Assembly (NCBI RefSeq): GCF_014323725.1
Contig: NZ_JABVED010000003.1
Coordinates: forward strand, 1-64,000
DNA length: 64,000 bases
Direction: 5' to 3'
Source of the DNA: Actinokineospora xionganensis
GTDB lineage: Bacteria; Actinomycetota; Actinomycetes; Mycobacteriales; Pseudonocardiaceae
Shown here one piece after another: positions 49,542 through 57,309 of the stretch. Position 1 is the stretch's first letter. Every line of letters begins with the position of its first letter. The notes under the pieces were generated by a model, which saw only the letters and a program-made list of their open reading frames with translations, searched no databases and was not told the origin of the DNA. Both the position numbers and the translations under genes were made by a program.

Positions 49542-50720
49542 ATGTCAGCGACCACGATACCCGGCAAGCACGTCGACATTCGCCTGTGGACCCAGCCCGA
49601 AACGGTTGAGGGACAGGCGATGGCGCAGCTGCAGAACATCGCCGCGCTGCCGTGGGTCTTCAAGCACGTCGCGGTCATGCCCGATGTGCACTACGGAAAG
49701 GGCGCCACGGTCGGCTCGGTCATCGCCATGCGCGACGCCGTCTCGCCCGCGGCGGTCGGCGTCGACATCGGCTGCGGGATGAGCGCGGTCCGCACGTCGC
49801 TCACCGCGAACGACCTGCCCGCGGGCCTGGCCAAGCTGCGCTCCGACATCGAGGCCGCCGTGCCTGTCGGGTTCGCCGCGCACAAGGCCGAGGCGTTCAC
49901 CGGACGCGACGCGGCGGACTGGCCCACGTTCTGGAAGGCGTTCGACGACCTCACCCCGGTCGTGCGGCGCAACGAGGGCAAGGCCCACCAGCAGATGGGC
50001 ACCCTCGGCGGCGGCAACCACTTCATCGAGATCTGCCTGGACGAGGCCAAGCAGGTCTGGGTGATGCTGCACTCGGGTTCTCGGGGGATCGGGAACATCC
50101 TGGCGCAGCACCACATCGAGGTGGCCCGCAAGCTCGCGCACAACCAGGACCTGCCCGACCGGGACCTGGCGGTGTTCCTCGCGGGCACTCCGCAGATGGC
50201 GGCCTACCGGCACGACCTGACGTGGGCGCAGGAGTACGCGCGGCGCAACCGCGCGGTCATGCTGCGCCTGGTCTGCGACGTGCTGCGCAAGCAGTTCTGG
50301 CAGGTGAAGTTCGACGAGCCGATCTCGGTGCACCACAACTACGTCGCCGAGGAGACGCACTTCGGCGAGCAGGTCCTGGTCACCCGCAAGGGCGCGATCC
50401 GGGCGGGCCGCGGCGAGTTGGGGGTCATCCCGGGCTCGATGGGGACGGGGTCCTACATCGTGCGCGGCCTCGGCAACCCGGACTCGTTCGAGTCGGCGTC
50501 CCACGGCGCCGGTCGTCGGATGTCGCGAAACAAGGCGAAGCAGCGCTACACGCGTGACGACCTGATCGAACAGACCAAGGGCGTCGAGTGCCGCAAGGAC
50601 TCGGGTGTGGTCGACGAGATCCCGGCGGCCTACAAGGACTTGGACGAAGTGATCCGCAACCAGGACGACCTGGTTGAGGTCGTCGCCAAGCTCAAGCAGG
50701 TCATCTGCGTGAAGGGCTGA
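49542..50720 (+). CDS. rtcB: RtcB-type RNA ligase
   Basis: A 392-residue GTP-dependent RNA ligase joining 2',3'-cyclic or 3'-phosphate ends to 5'-OH ends, used in RNA repair. Mn2+ and active-site motifs are MPDVHYGKGATVG, GVDIGCGM (Cys ligand), GGGNHFIE and HSGSRG. The guanylylated His is in the ASHGAGRRMSR motif. Neither an archease gene nor RtcA/RtcR is nearby. It is followed at once by a strong hairpin. Confidence 0.95.
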   Translation: MSATTIPGKHVDIRLWTQPETVEGQAMAQLQNIAALPWVFKHVAVMPDVHYGKGATVGSVIAMRDAVSPAAVGVDIGCGMSAVRTSLTANDLPAGLAKLRSDIEAAVPVGFAAHKAEAFTGRDAADWPTFWKAFDDLTPVVRRNEGKAHQQMGTLGGGNHFIEICLDEAKQVWVMLHSGSRGIGNILAQHHIEVARKLAHNQDLPDRDLAVFLAGTPQMAAYRHDLTWAQEYARRNRAVMLRLVCDVLRKQFWQVKFDEPISVHHNYVAEETHFGEQVLVTRKGAIRAGRGELGVIPGSMGTGSYIVRGLGNPDSFESASHGAGRRMSRNKAKQRYTRDDLIEQTKGVECRKDSGVVDEIPAAYKDLDEVIRNQDDLVEVVAKLKQVICVKG

Positions 50721-50757
50721 GACCCGCGCGTCCGGATTCAATTCGGATGCGCGGGTC
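50721..50757 (+). terminator. Hairpin terminator after rtcB
   Basis: A 14-bp stem (arms 50721-50734 and 50744-50757, one G-U pair) with a 9-base loop starts one base after the rtcB stop. No T-run follows. The 3' arm can also pair with 50760-50766. Confidence 0.75.
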
Positions 50758-50782
50758 CAGACCCGCTTGTACATTTCCCGGC

Positions 50783-50809
50783 ATGGCGTTCCAGGTCTTC
50801 TACCTCTGA
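50783..50809 (+). CDS. Eight-residue upstream ORF (MAFQVFYL)
   Basis: ATG at 50783 gives eight codons and TGA. It is 66 bases upstream of the glycosyltransferase ATG and is followed by a GC-rich hairpin. TACATT at 50770-50775 could be a -10 element, making this ORF nearly leaderless. The layout resembles drug-sensing leader peptides of macrolide resistance genes. It is short enough to be chance. Confidence 0.5.
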   Translation: MAFQVFYL

Positions 50810-50816
50810 TACCGGC

Positions 50817-50837
50817 CACGAGCCCGCGCGGCTCGTG
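50817..50837 (+). promoter_or_regulatory. Attenuator-like hairpin before the glycosyltransferase
   Basis: CACGAGCC-cgcgc-GGCTCGTG is a perfect 8-bp stem starting 8 bases after the upstream ORF stop and ending 38 bases before the gene start. A ribosome stalled on the small ORF would cover or clear this stem. Confidence 0.5.
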
Positions 50838-50875
50838 CCGCCCATCCGCACCCATCAGAATCCTGGAGTTCTCCC

Positions 50876-52033
50876 ATGCCACATGTGGCCTTTATGGCCG
50901 TGCCCGCGCACGGCCACGTCAATCCCAGCCTTGCCCTGGTCGCCGAGATGGTCGACCGCGGCCACCGGGTCACCTTCGCCATCAACGACGAGTTCGCCGC
51001 ACAGGTCCGCGCGGCGGGCGCCGAAGTCGTGGCCTACAAGTCGACGTTCTCGACCGCGGTCGAGAAGCTCGCCAACGAGCCGGACGACCTGGCCTCCGCG
51101 CAGCGGATGTTCCACGACGAGATGGTCGCGGTCACCCCGCAGGTCAAAGCCGCGTACGCGGGTGACCGCCCGGACGTGGTCGTCTACGACATCGGCGCCT
51201 GGCACGCGCCCATCCTTGCCGCGAAATGGGACATCCCGGCGATCCAGCTCTCACCCACCTTCGTCGCCTACGACGGGATGGCGGAGGACTTCGGCATCGA
51301 CCTCGACGCCGAACCCACCCCGGAGATGGCGGCGCTGATCGCCGAGTTTGACGAGTTCGCCGCCGCCCAAGGCGTCGACCTCACCCGCGACGAGGTGATC
51401 TACCTGCCGAAACGGTGCGTGGTCACCATCGCGCGCACATGGCAGCTCAAGGGCGACAAGGTCGCCGACCACTACACCTTCGTCGGCCCGAGCGTCGACA
51501 CCCGGGTCGGCGAGTGGACCGCGCCGGATGAGCGGCCGGTGCTGCTGGTCAGCCTCGGCTCGGCGTACAACGACCGCCTGGACTTCTACCGGGAGTGCGT
51601 GCGCGCGTTCACCGGGCTGGACTGGCACGTGCTGCTGTCGGTGGGCAAGTCCATCGACCCGGCCGAGCTGGGCGAGGTCCCGGCGAATTTCGAGGTCGTC
51701 CAATGGGTCCCGCAGGTCAGCGTGCTGGCCAAGGCGAGCGCGTTCGTCACGCACGCGGGGATGGGTTCGACCATGGAGGGCCTGTACTTCGGGGTGCCCA
51801 TGGTCGCGGTCCCGCAGGCCGTCGACCAGTTCATGAACGGCGCCCGCCTCGCCGAACTCGGCCTCGGCGCGCACGTGCCCATGGAGGAGGCCACGGCCGA
51901 CCGGCTGCGCGAGGCGGTGCTGCACGTGACGTCCGACCCGGACATCGCGGCGCGGGTGAAGGCCGTCCGCGACGAGGTCCGGGCGGCTGGAGGGGCAGCC
52001 AAGGCAGCCGAGGTTATCGAGTCGGTGCTCTAG
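50876..52033 (+). CDS. Macrolide-type glycosyltransferase (GT1 family)
   Basis: A 385-residue GT-B glycosyltransferase of the MGT/OleD type, which inactivates macrolides or other natural products by adding sugar from UDP-glucose. The acceptor half opens HVAFMAVPAHGHVNPSLALV. The donor half has LLVSLGSAYN, VVQWVPQVSVLAKASAFVTHAGMGSTMEGLYFGVPMVAVP and the final DQFMNGARL. ATG at 50876 follows TGGAGTTCTCCC. The upstream ORF and hairpin suggest inducible expression. The natural substrate is unknown. Confidence 0.93.
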   Translation: MPHVAFMAVPAHGHVNPSLALVAEMVDRGHRVTFAINDEFAAQVRAAGAEVVAYKSTFSTAVEKLANEPDDLASAQRMFHDEMVAVTPQVKAAYAGDRPDVVVYDIGAWHAPILAAKWDIPAIQLSPTFVAYDGMAEDFGIDLDAEPTPEMAALIAEFDEFAAAQGVDLTRDEVIYLPKRCVVTIARTWQLKGDKVADHYTFVGPSVDTRVGEWTAPDERPVLLVSLGSAYNDRLDFYRECVRAFTGLDWHVLLSVGKSIDPAELGEVPANFEVVQWVPQVSVLAKASAFVTHAGMGSTMEGLYFGVPMVAVPQAVDQFMNGARLAELGLGAHVPMEEATADRLREAVLHVTSDPDIAARVKAVRDEVRAAGGAAKAAEVIESVL

Positions 52034-52149
52034 CGACCGGCCGACAAGACCGCCGTCCAAGGGACCGTGACGAAAACCGACGACGGTCACCGCCGGTCGC
52101 ACGCATCACGGAGGGTGACCACTGTGAATTCCGGGGAGGCGGACTAGTT

Positions 52150-52500
52150 CTAGCCCCAACCCAGTTCGTGGAGGCGGTCGTCGTCGACGCCGAAGTGGTG
52201 GGCGATCTCGTGCACCACCGTGATGGCGACCTCCTCCACGACGTCCTCCTCGGAGTCGCAGATGTCGAGGATGGCCTCCCGGTAGATGAAGATCCGGTCG
52301 GGCAGCTCACCGCCGTACATCGACGTGCGCTCGGTCAGCGCGATGCCGTGGTAGAGGCCGAGCAGGGTCGGGTCGTGCTCGTCGCGGTCCTCGACCAGCA
52401 CCACGACGTTGTTCATCGCGGCCGCGAACTCCGGGGGAATCAGGTCCAGCGCGTCGGTGACAAGCTCGTCGAACCGCTGCCGGGGCATCTCCACGGCCAC
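52150..52500 (-). CDS. Zincin-like metallopeptidase family protein
   Basis: A 116-residue small metalloprotease-like protein (PF06262 family). The C-terminal VVHEIAHHFGVDDDRLHELGW holds the HExxHxxG zinc motif with a third ligand Asp or His further on. Length is normal for the family. GTG at 52500, GTG at 52494 and ATG at 52488 are all possible starts. It follows the septum-formation-type gene by 4 bases and is probably co-transcribed. The substrate is not known. Confidence 0.9.
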   Translation of the reverse strand: MAVEMPRQRFDELVTDALDLIPPEFAAAMNNVVVLVEDRDEHDPTLLGLYHGIALTERTSMYGGELPDRIFIYREAILDICDSEEDVVEEVAITVVHEIAHHFGVDDDRLHELGWG

Positions 52501-52504
52501 CCGC

Positions 52505-53479
52505 TCAGCCGCCGGAGGGCGTCGGCGCGCCGGGCGGCGGCTGTGTGGCGGGTGGGGGCGTGGCGGGCACGGCCCGGACACTGCCGGTGACCGGCGCCAG
52601 TCCGCTGCCGTCGGGCAGCTTCGCGCCGACCCGGCAGTCGACCTTGCGCGACCCGGCCGCCCAGCTCTCCGGGCGCAGCGTGTCCGGGTACGGGGTGAGG
52701 CCCTTCTTGGCGAGATCGGCGCCGCCCGTGTACGCGGTGGTGACCTCGGCGCACAGGTCGCTGGCCCGCTCGGTCTGGGCCTCGACGGCCGGGTACTCGG
52801 CGGGGAACGCGGCCCCCAGGTCGACGTTGCCGACGATCTCGAAGGCGTGCACCTGGTCGCACGGGACCGGGTCGCCGATCTCCTGGCCGACCAGGGCCAG
52901 ACAGGTGCCCGGCTCGTGGATCTTGGACTGGTCCTGGCGGGCCGCCGACCCGACCGTCGTGAGCAGCGCGCCGGAGGGTGCCGCGCTCTGCAGGCCGCAG
53001 CGGACCTTGCGGTCTCCCTCGGCCCACTGCTCGTTGGTCGGCTTGAGCGCGTTCACGCTGAACTTGCCGAACGGGTCCAGGTTGCCGCCGAGGTAGGTGA
53101 CCGCGCCCGGCGTGCACTTGGCGACCGCGATCTCCTGCCACTTCTCGGTGTCCGGCGGCGGGGCGTTCTCCGGGTACTCGGCGGAGATGTCGACGTTGCT
53201 GGTGACCTCGAACAGGTGGGCCTGGGCGCAGTCGACCCGGCGCATGTCCGCGCCCTCCGGCGGCGTCCACTGCAGGCAACTGCCCGCGGGGGAGTCGAAC
53301 GCCTTGCGGCGCTCCTCCTGGGCGATGGCCACCGGGTCGTTGCGACCGGCCTCGACCGGCCACGAGAAGACGATGCTCGTGCACAGCAAAATGAGCGCAC
53401 CGGCGAAGGCCCCGGCCATCAACAGCCGTGTCTTCGCCGTCGCGTCATTTGGTCGAAACCATTCGCTGCTTCCAGACAT
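52505..53479 (-). CDS. Septum formation-type membrane protein (two repeats)
   Basis: A 324-residue protein with one N-terminal transmembrane helix (about 20-40) and a large extracytoplasmic part containing two related Cys-rich domains. These are SCLQWTP...RRVDCAQAHLFEVTSNVDI and TCLALVG...DPVPCDQVHAFEIVGNVDL. The first-half and second-half motifs (GxC, PCxQxHxFE, LC or KC) are those of the actinobacterial septum formation family. A Pro-rich tail ends the protein. The likely role is at the cell envelope or division site, by family name only. Confidence 0.85.
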   Translation of the reverse strand: MSGSSEWFRPNDATAKTRLLMAGAFAGALILLCTSIVFSWPVEAGRNDPVAIAQEERRKAFDSPAGSCLQWTPPEGADMRRVDCAQAHLFEVTSNVDISAEYPENAPPPDTEKWQEIAVAKCTPGAVTYLGGNLDPFGKFSVNALKPTNEQWAEGDRKVRCGLQSAAPSGALLTTVGSAARQDQSKIHEPGTCLALVGQEIGDPVPCDQVHAFEIVGNVDLGAAFPAEYPAVEAQTERASDLCAEVTTAYTGGADLAKKGLTPYPDTLRPESWAAGSRKVDCRVGAKLPDGSGLAPVTGSVRAVPATPPPATQPPPGAPTPSGG

Positions 53480-53614
53480 CTATTCCATGATGCCGTGTCC
53501 CGGTCCGGGGCGCGGCCACCGGGGACCGATCCGAGCTGGACGTGAGGTTGCGATCAGGACAATCATGCGACGTCACAGCGTTCGGATCGGTACTGTTCGC
53601 GCCGGGAGTGGTTC

Positions 53615-54241
53615 ATGACTGACAACGACAAGCCGACCGACGACGGCTCGCCAAAGCAGCCACCGCCTTACCAGCCACCGGAGCCACCGGAGCCACCGGA
53701 GGCGGTAGGGGCAAGGCGCGGCTCGGTGAGCTACCAGGAACCGGGGAAGACCGCGCCGCGCGCGCCTTCCCTCGCTGACCAGCGCGCCCGCGAGGTGGCC
53801 AGGCGCCGCGAGCGGGAGGCCGCCGAAGCCGAGTACCTCGAGGCCGAGCGCAAACGCAAGAAGCGCAAACGCATCCTCATCGGCACAGGCGTGACCGTCG
53901 GCGTCGTCGCCGTCGTGGCCGTGATGTACGCCGCCGCGACGCCCGATCCGGTCACCGCGACCTGCACCGACAGCAACGGCGTGGTCGTCGAAGAGAACCT
54001 GTGTGACGAGGACTACGCGCGCAGTCACGGCGGCTACCACAGCGGCGGCTTCATCTTCATCGGCGGCAGCTCGTACCGCTACAACTACGGCGGCACCGGC
54101 AGGCCCGGTCAGAAGGTCACCGGCGGCACCTACGTGGCGCCGTCGGGCAACACGCCGGTCCGGACCGCGTCCGGCAAGTCGGTGTCGCGCGGCGGCCTCG
54201 GGGTCGGCGGCAGCGGCGGCGGCAAGAGCGGGGGCAGCTGA
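53615..54241 (+). CDS. YgiB-like membrane protein with low-complexity ends
   Basis: A 208-residue protein. A Pro-rich start with PPEPPEPPE is encoded by a tandem 9-base repeat (CCACCGGAG). A charged helix (about 60-88; RREREAAEAEYLEAERKRKKRKR) leads into one transmembrane segment (about 90-110). A Gly/Ser/Tyr-rich exterior tail follows, with CTDSNG, LCDEDYARSHGG and YNYGG. Its place directly before a YgiC-like synthetase parallels the E. coli ygiB-ygiC pair. The function is unknown. Confidence 0.75.
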   Translation: MTDNDKPTDDGSPKQPPPYQPPEPPEPPEAVGARRGSVSYQEPGKTAPRAPSLADQRAREVARRREREAAEAEYLEAERKRKKRKRILIGTGVTVGVVAVVAVMYAAATPDPVTATCTDSNGVVVEENLCDEDYARSHGGYHSGGFIFIGGSSYRYNYGGTGRPGQKVTGGTYVAPSGNTPVRTASGKSVSRGGLGVGGSGGGKSGGS

Positions 54242-55408
54242 GTGCGTCGTGAGCGCTCAACGCCTCGGCCGGACTGGCGGCAGAAGATCGCTTCGCAGGG
54301 GCTCGTGTTCGGCACCCCCGCGCGCGACGGTGTCGGCGGAGCCCGGCCGTACTGGGATGAGTCCGTGCACTACGTCCTCGAACTCGACGACGTGCTTTCG
54401 GTCGAAGCCGACGTCGAACTGCTGCACTCGATGTGCCAGGACGCCGTCGAGCACGTCGTCCTGACCGAGCGGTACCGCGACTTCGGTCTGCCCGAGTGGG
54501 TGTGGCCGCACATCGCCGAGTCGTGGAAACGGCACGACCCGCACGTCTACGGCCGGTTCGACCTGCGCTACGACGGCCGGGGCCCGGCGAAACTGCTCGA
54601 GTACAACGCCGACACCCCGACCTCGCTGCTCGAGGCCGCCGTCGTGCAGTGGTACTGGAAGACCGACGTCTTCCCCGAGGACGACCAGTGGAACTCCATC
54701 CACGAGAAGCTGGTCGAGCGGTGGGCGGAGATCGCCGACAAGCTCCCGTCGAAGGAAGTGCACTTCACCTGGTCGCAGGCCGACCCCAGCGGTGAGGACC
54801 ACATCACCACCGCCTACCTGCAGGAGACCGCCGCCGAGGCGGGCCTGGACACCATCGGCCTGGCGATCGAGGAGATCGGCTGGGACTCCGACCTCGGCCG
54901 GTTCGTCGACCTCGCCGACGTGTCGATGAAGTCGGTGATGAAGCTCTACCCGTGGGAATGGGTCGTCGACGAGGAGTTCGGCAAGCGCGTCGTCGAGTCG
55001 CTGCCCGGCACCCTGTGGGTCGAGCCGCTCTGGAAGATGCTCCTGTCCAACAAGGCCATCCTGGCGGTGCTCTGGGAGATGTACCCGGGCCACCCCAATC
55101 TGCTCCCGGCGTTCCTTGACGACCCGGGGCTGCTGACCGAGTACGTGCGCAAGCCCAAACTCGGCCGCGAGGGCGCCAACATCCAGATCGTGGCGCCAGG
55201 CTATGAGACCCAGACGACCGGCGTGTACGGCCGAGAAGGCTTCGTCTACCAGGCGTTCGACCCGCTGCCCGAGTTCGACGGCTACCGTCCCGCGCTCGGC
55301 GCGTGGATCGTGGGCGACCACTCGGCCGGGCTCGGCATCCGTGAAACCGCGGGCCTGGTGACCGACGACGGCGCGGCGTTCGTCCCCCACCGGATTCCGC
55401 AGTCATGA
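54242..55408 (+). CDS. Glutathionylspermidine synthase-like (YgiC-type) ATP-grasp protein
   Basis: A 388-residue ATP-grasp enzyme of the glutathionylspermidine-synthase C-terminal family. It has RFDLRYDGRGPAKLLEYNADTPTSLLEAAVVQW, LYPWEWVVDEEFGK, EPLWKMLLSNKAILAVLWEM and VRKPKLGREGANI. No amidase domain is fused, as in YgiC/YjfC. It probably ligates an amine to a carboxylate, with ATP as co-substrate; the natural substrates are not known, and glutathione is not typical of this phylum. It starts immediately after the YgiB-like stop. Confidence 0.92.
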   Translation: MRRERSTPRPDWRQKIASQGLVFGTPARDGVGGARPYWDESVHYVLELDDVLSVEADVELLHSMCQDAVEHVVLTERYRDFGLPEWVWPHIAESWKRHDPHVYGRFDLRYDGRGPAKLLEYNADTPTSLLEAAVVQWYWKTDVFPEDDQWNSIHEKLVERWAEIADKLPSKEVHFTWSQADPSGEDHITTAYLQETAAEAGLDTIGLAIEEIGWDSDLGRFVDLADVSMKSVMKLYPWEWVVDEEFGKRVVESLPGTLWVEPLWKMLLSNKAILAVLWEMYPGHPNLLPAFLDDPGLLTEYVRKPKLGREGANIQIVAPGYETQTTGVYGREGFVYQAFDPLPEFDGYRPALGAWIVGDHSAGLGIRETAGLVTDDGAAFVPHRIPQS

Positions 55409-55445
55409 TTTCCGACAGCAAGACATGCAAGCCCATGGAGGACGT

Positions 55446-55934
55446 GTGACCAGTCAACTCGCCGCACTGTCGAATGCATCCGGCGTTGCGCAGTATGCGC
55501 TTCCGGCTGGATTCGGCGCCGACCTCGGCAAAGGCATCGGCGCCATCGCGCTCTACGCCATCGTCGGCCTCGTCCTGATGCTGATCGGCTTCTACGCGAT
55601 CGACTGGACCACGCCGGGCAAGCTGTCCGAGTTGGTCCGCACCGGCAGGCCCAACGCGGTCATCGTGACCGCCTCCGGCATGGTCAGCATGGCCCTGATC
55701 ATCGTGGTGGCGATCTTCTTCTCGGCCAGCGACCTGACCGCGGGCCTGATCACGTCAGTGGTCTACGGCCTGGTCGGCATCATCGCCCAGGTGCTCGCCG
55801 TGCGAACCCTGGAATGGGTCACCAAGCTCGATGTCCGCAACACGATCGAGGCGGAGAAGTTCGCCCCGGCCAGCGTCGTCGTCGCCGCGGTGCACATCGC
55901 GCTGGGCTTGATCGTCGCCGTCGCGATCTCTTAG
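55446..55934 (+). CDS. DUF350 membrane protein
   Basis: A 162-residue membrane protein with four predicted helices in two DUF350 repeats (VGLVLMLIGFYAIDWTTPGKL and a second half with SASDLTAGLITSVVYGLVGIIAQVLAVRTLEW). DUF350/YjfL proteins are encoded with YgiC-like synthetases, including the E. coli yjf cluster. GTG at 55446 follows GGAGGACGT and is preferred over ATG 55425. It completes a three-gene operon. Confidence 0.88.
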   Translation: MTSQLAALSNASGVAQYALPAGFGADLGKGIGAIALYAIVGLVLMLIGFYAIDWTTPGKLSELVRTGRPNAVIVTASGMVSMALIIVVAIFFSASDLTAGLITSVVYGLVGIIAQVLAVRTLEWVTKLDVRNTIEAEKFAPASVVVAAVHIALGLIVAVAIS

Positions 55935-55986
55935 TTAGGCATATCCGGTCGTCGCAGGGTGTGGGGCCCGACTACCCTCACACCCT

Positions 55987-57249
55987 GTGATTGACCTCAA
56001 GGTTCTGCGCGAAGACCCGGAGACCGTGCGCGCCTCGCAGCGCGCCCGCGGTGAGGACCCAGCCGTCGTCGACAGTCTGCTGTCGGCCGACGAGCGCAGG
56101 CGGTCCGCCATCTCCCGCGCCGACAACCTGCGCGCCGAGCAGAAGATGTTCGGCAAGCAGGTGGGCAAGGCCCGCGGCGAGGAGCGCGACGCGCTGCTGG
56201 CCAAGGGCAAGGAGCTGTCCAACGAGGTCAAGGCCGCCGAGGCCGAGCAGGGTGAGGCGGAGGCGACCTTCGCCGAGCTGCACCGCGCGATCCCGAACCT
56301 GATCCACCCGGCCGCCCCCGTCGGCGGCGAGGACGACTACACCGTCCTGGAGACCGTCGGCGAGCCCCGCGACTTCGATTTCGAGCCACTCGACCACCTC
56401 GACCTCGGGACGCGCCTGGGCGCCCTCGACATGGAGCGCGGCGCGAAGGTGTCCGGCTCGCGCTTCTACTTCCTCACCGGCATCGGCGCGCAACTACAGC
56501 TGGCCCTGCTGAACATGGCCGCCGCCCAGGCGACGGCGGCGGGCTTCACGCTGATGATCCCGCCGGTCCTGGTGCGCCCGGAGATCATGGCGGGCACCGG
56601 CTTCCTCGGCGCCCACGCGAGCGAGATCTACCAGCTGCGCGACGAGGACCTGTACCTGGTCGGCACGTCGGAGGTCGCCCTCGCCGGCTACCACGCCGAC
56701 GAGATCATCGACCTGTCCAAGGGGCCCAAGCGCTACGCCGGCTGGTCATCCTGCTTCCGCCGCGAAGCCGGTTCCTACGGCAGGGACACCCGCGGCATCA
56801 TCCGGGTCCACCAGTTCGACAAGATCGAGATGTTCTCCTACTGCAGGCCCGAGGAAGCAGAGGCCGAGCACCAGCGCCTGCTGGACTGGGAGAAGGAGAT
56901 GCTGGCCAAGATCGAGGTGCCGTACCGGATCATCGACACGGCCACCGGCGACCTCGGCACCAGCGCCCACCGCAAGTTCGACTCGGAGGCCTGGGTCCCC
57001 ACCCAGCAGGCCTACCGCGAGCTGACGTCGACCTCGAACTGCACGACGTTCCAGGCTCGCCGGCTGAACGTGCGCTACCGCGACGAGAACGGCAAGCCAC
57101 AGACCGCGGCCACCCTGAACGGCACCCTGGCCACCACCCGCTGGATCGTGGCGATTCTGGAGAACCACCAGCAGGCGGACGGCTCAGTGGTGGTCCCGCA
57201 GGCACTTCGACCGTTCTTGGGACTCGACGTCCTCAAGCCCGTCAGCTGA
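55987..57249 (+). CDS. serS: Seryl-tRNA synthetase
   Basis: A 420-residue class II aminoacyl-tRNA synthetase charging tRNA-Ser. An N-terminal coiled-coil arm (about 25-105) is followed by the catalytic domain with motif 2 [21 protein letters not shown], the EPLFLVGTSEV-like serine-site region ([18 protein letters not shown]) and motif 3 [17 protein letters not shown] at 55987 is the normal position. It ends just before a strong convergent terminator. Confidence 0.97.
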   Translation: MIDLKVLREDPETVRASQRARGEDPAVVDSLLSADERRRSAISRADNLRAEQKMFGKQVGKARGEERDALLAKGKELSNEVKAAEAEQGEAEATFAELHRAIPNLIHPAAPVGGEDDYTVLETVGEPRDFDFEPLDHLDLGTRLGALDMERGAKVSGSRFYFLTGIGAQLQLALLNMAAAQATAAGFTLMIPPVLVRPEIMAGTGFLGAHASEIYQLRDEDLYLVGTSEVALAGYHADEIIDLSKGPKRYAGWSSCFRREAGSYGRDTRGIIRVHQFDKIEMFSYCRPEEAEAEHQRLLDWEKEMLAKIEVPYRIIDTATGDLGTSAHRKFDSEAWVPTQQAYRELTSTSNCTTFQARRLNVRYRDENGKPQTAATLNGTLATTRWIVAILENHQQADGSVVVPQALRPFLGLDVLKPVS

Positions 57250-57260
57250 GTTGCCCACCA

Positions 57261-57303
57261 CGCAAACGGAGGGGGCATCTGTCGGATGCCCCCTCCGTTT
57301 GCG
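57261..57303. terminator. Bidirectional terminator between serS and the surface-protein gene
   Basis: A perfect 18-bp stem (arms 57261-57278 and 57286-57303) with a 7-base loop lies between the two convergent stop codons. The arm sequences contain AAAC/GTTT, giving short T-runs in both directions. Confidence 0.9.
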
Positions 57304-57309
57304 TATGTG

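Noticed and set aside
50721-50875. T-box or aminoacyl-responsive riboswitch
   Set aside because: No T-box (TGGN) sequence, specifier loop or terminator/antiterminator pair of the right size was seen.
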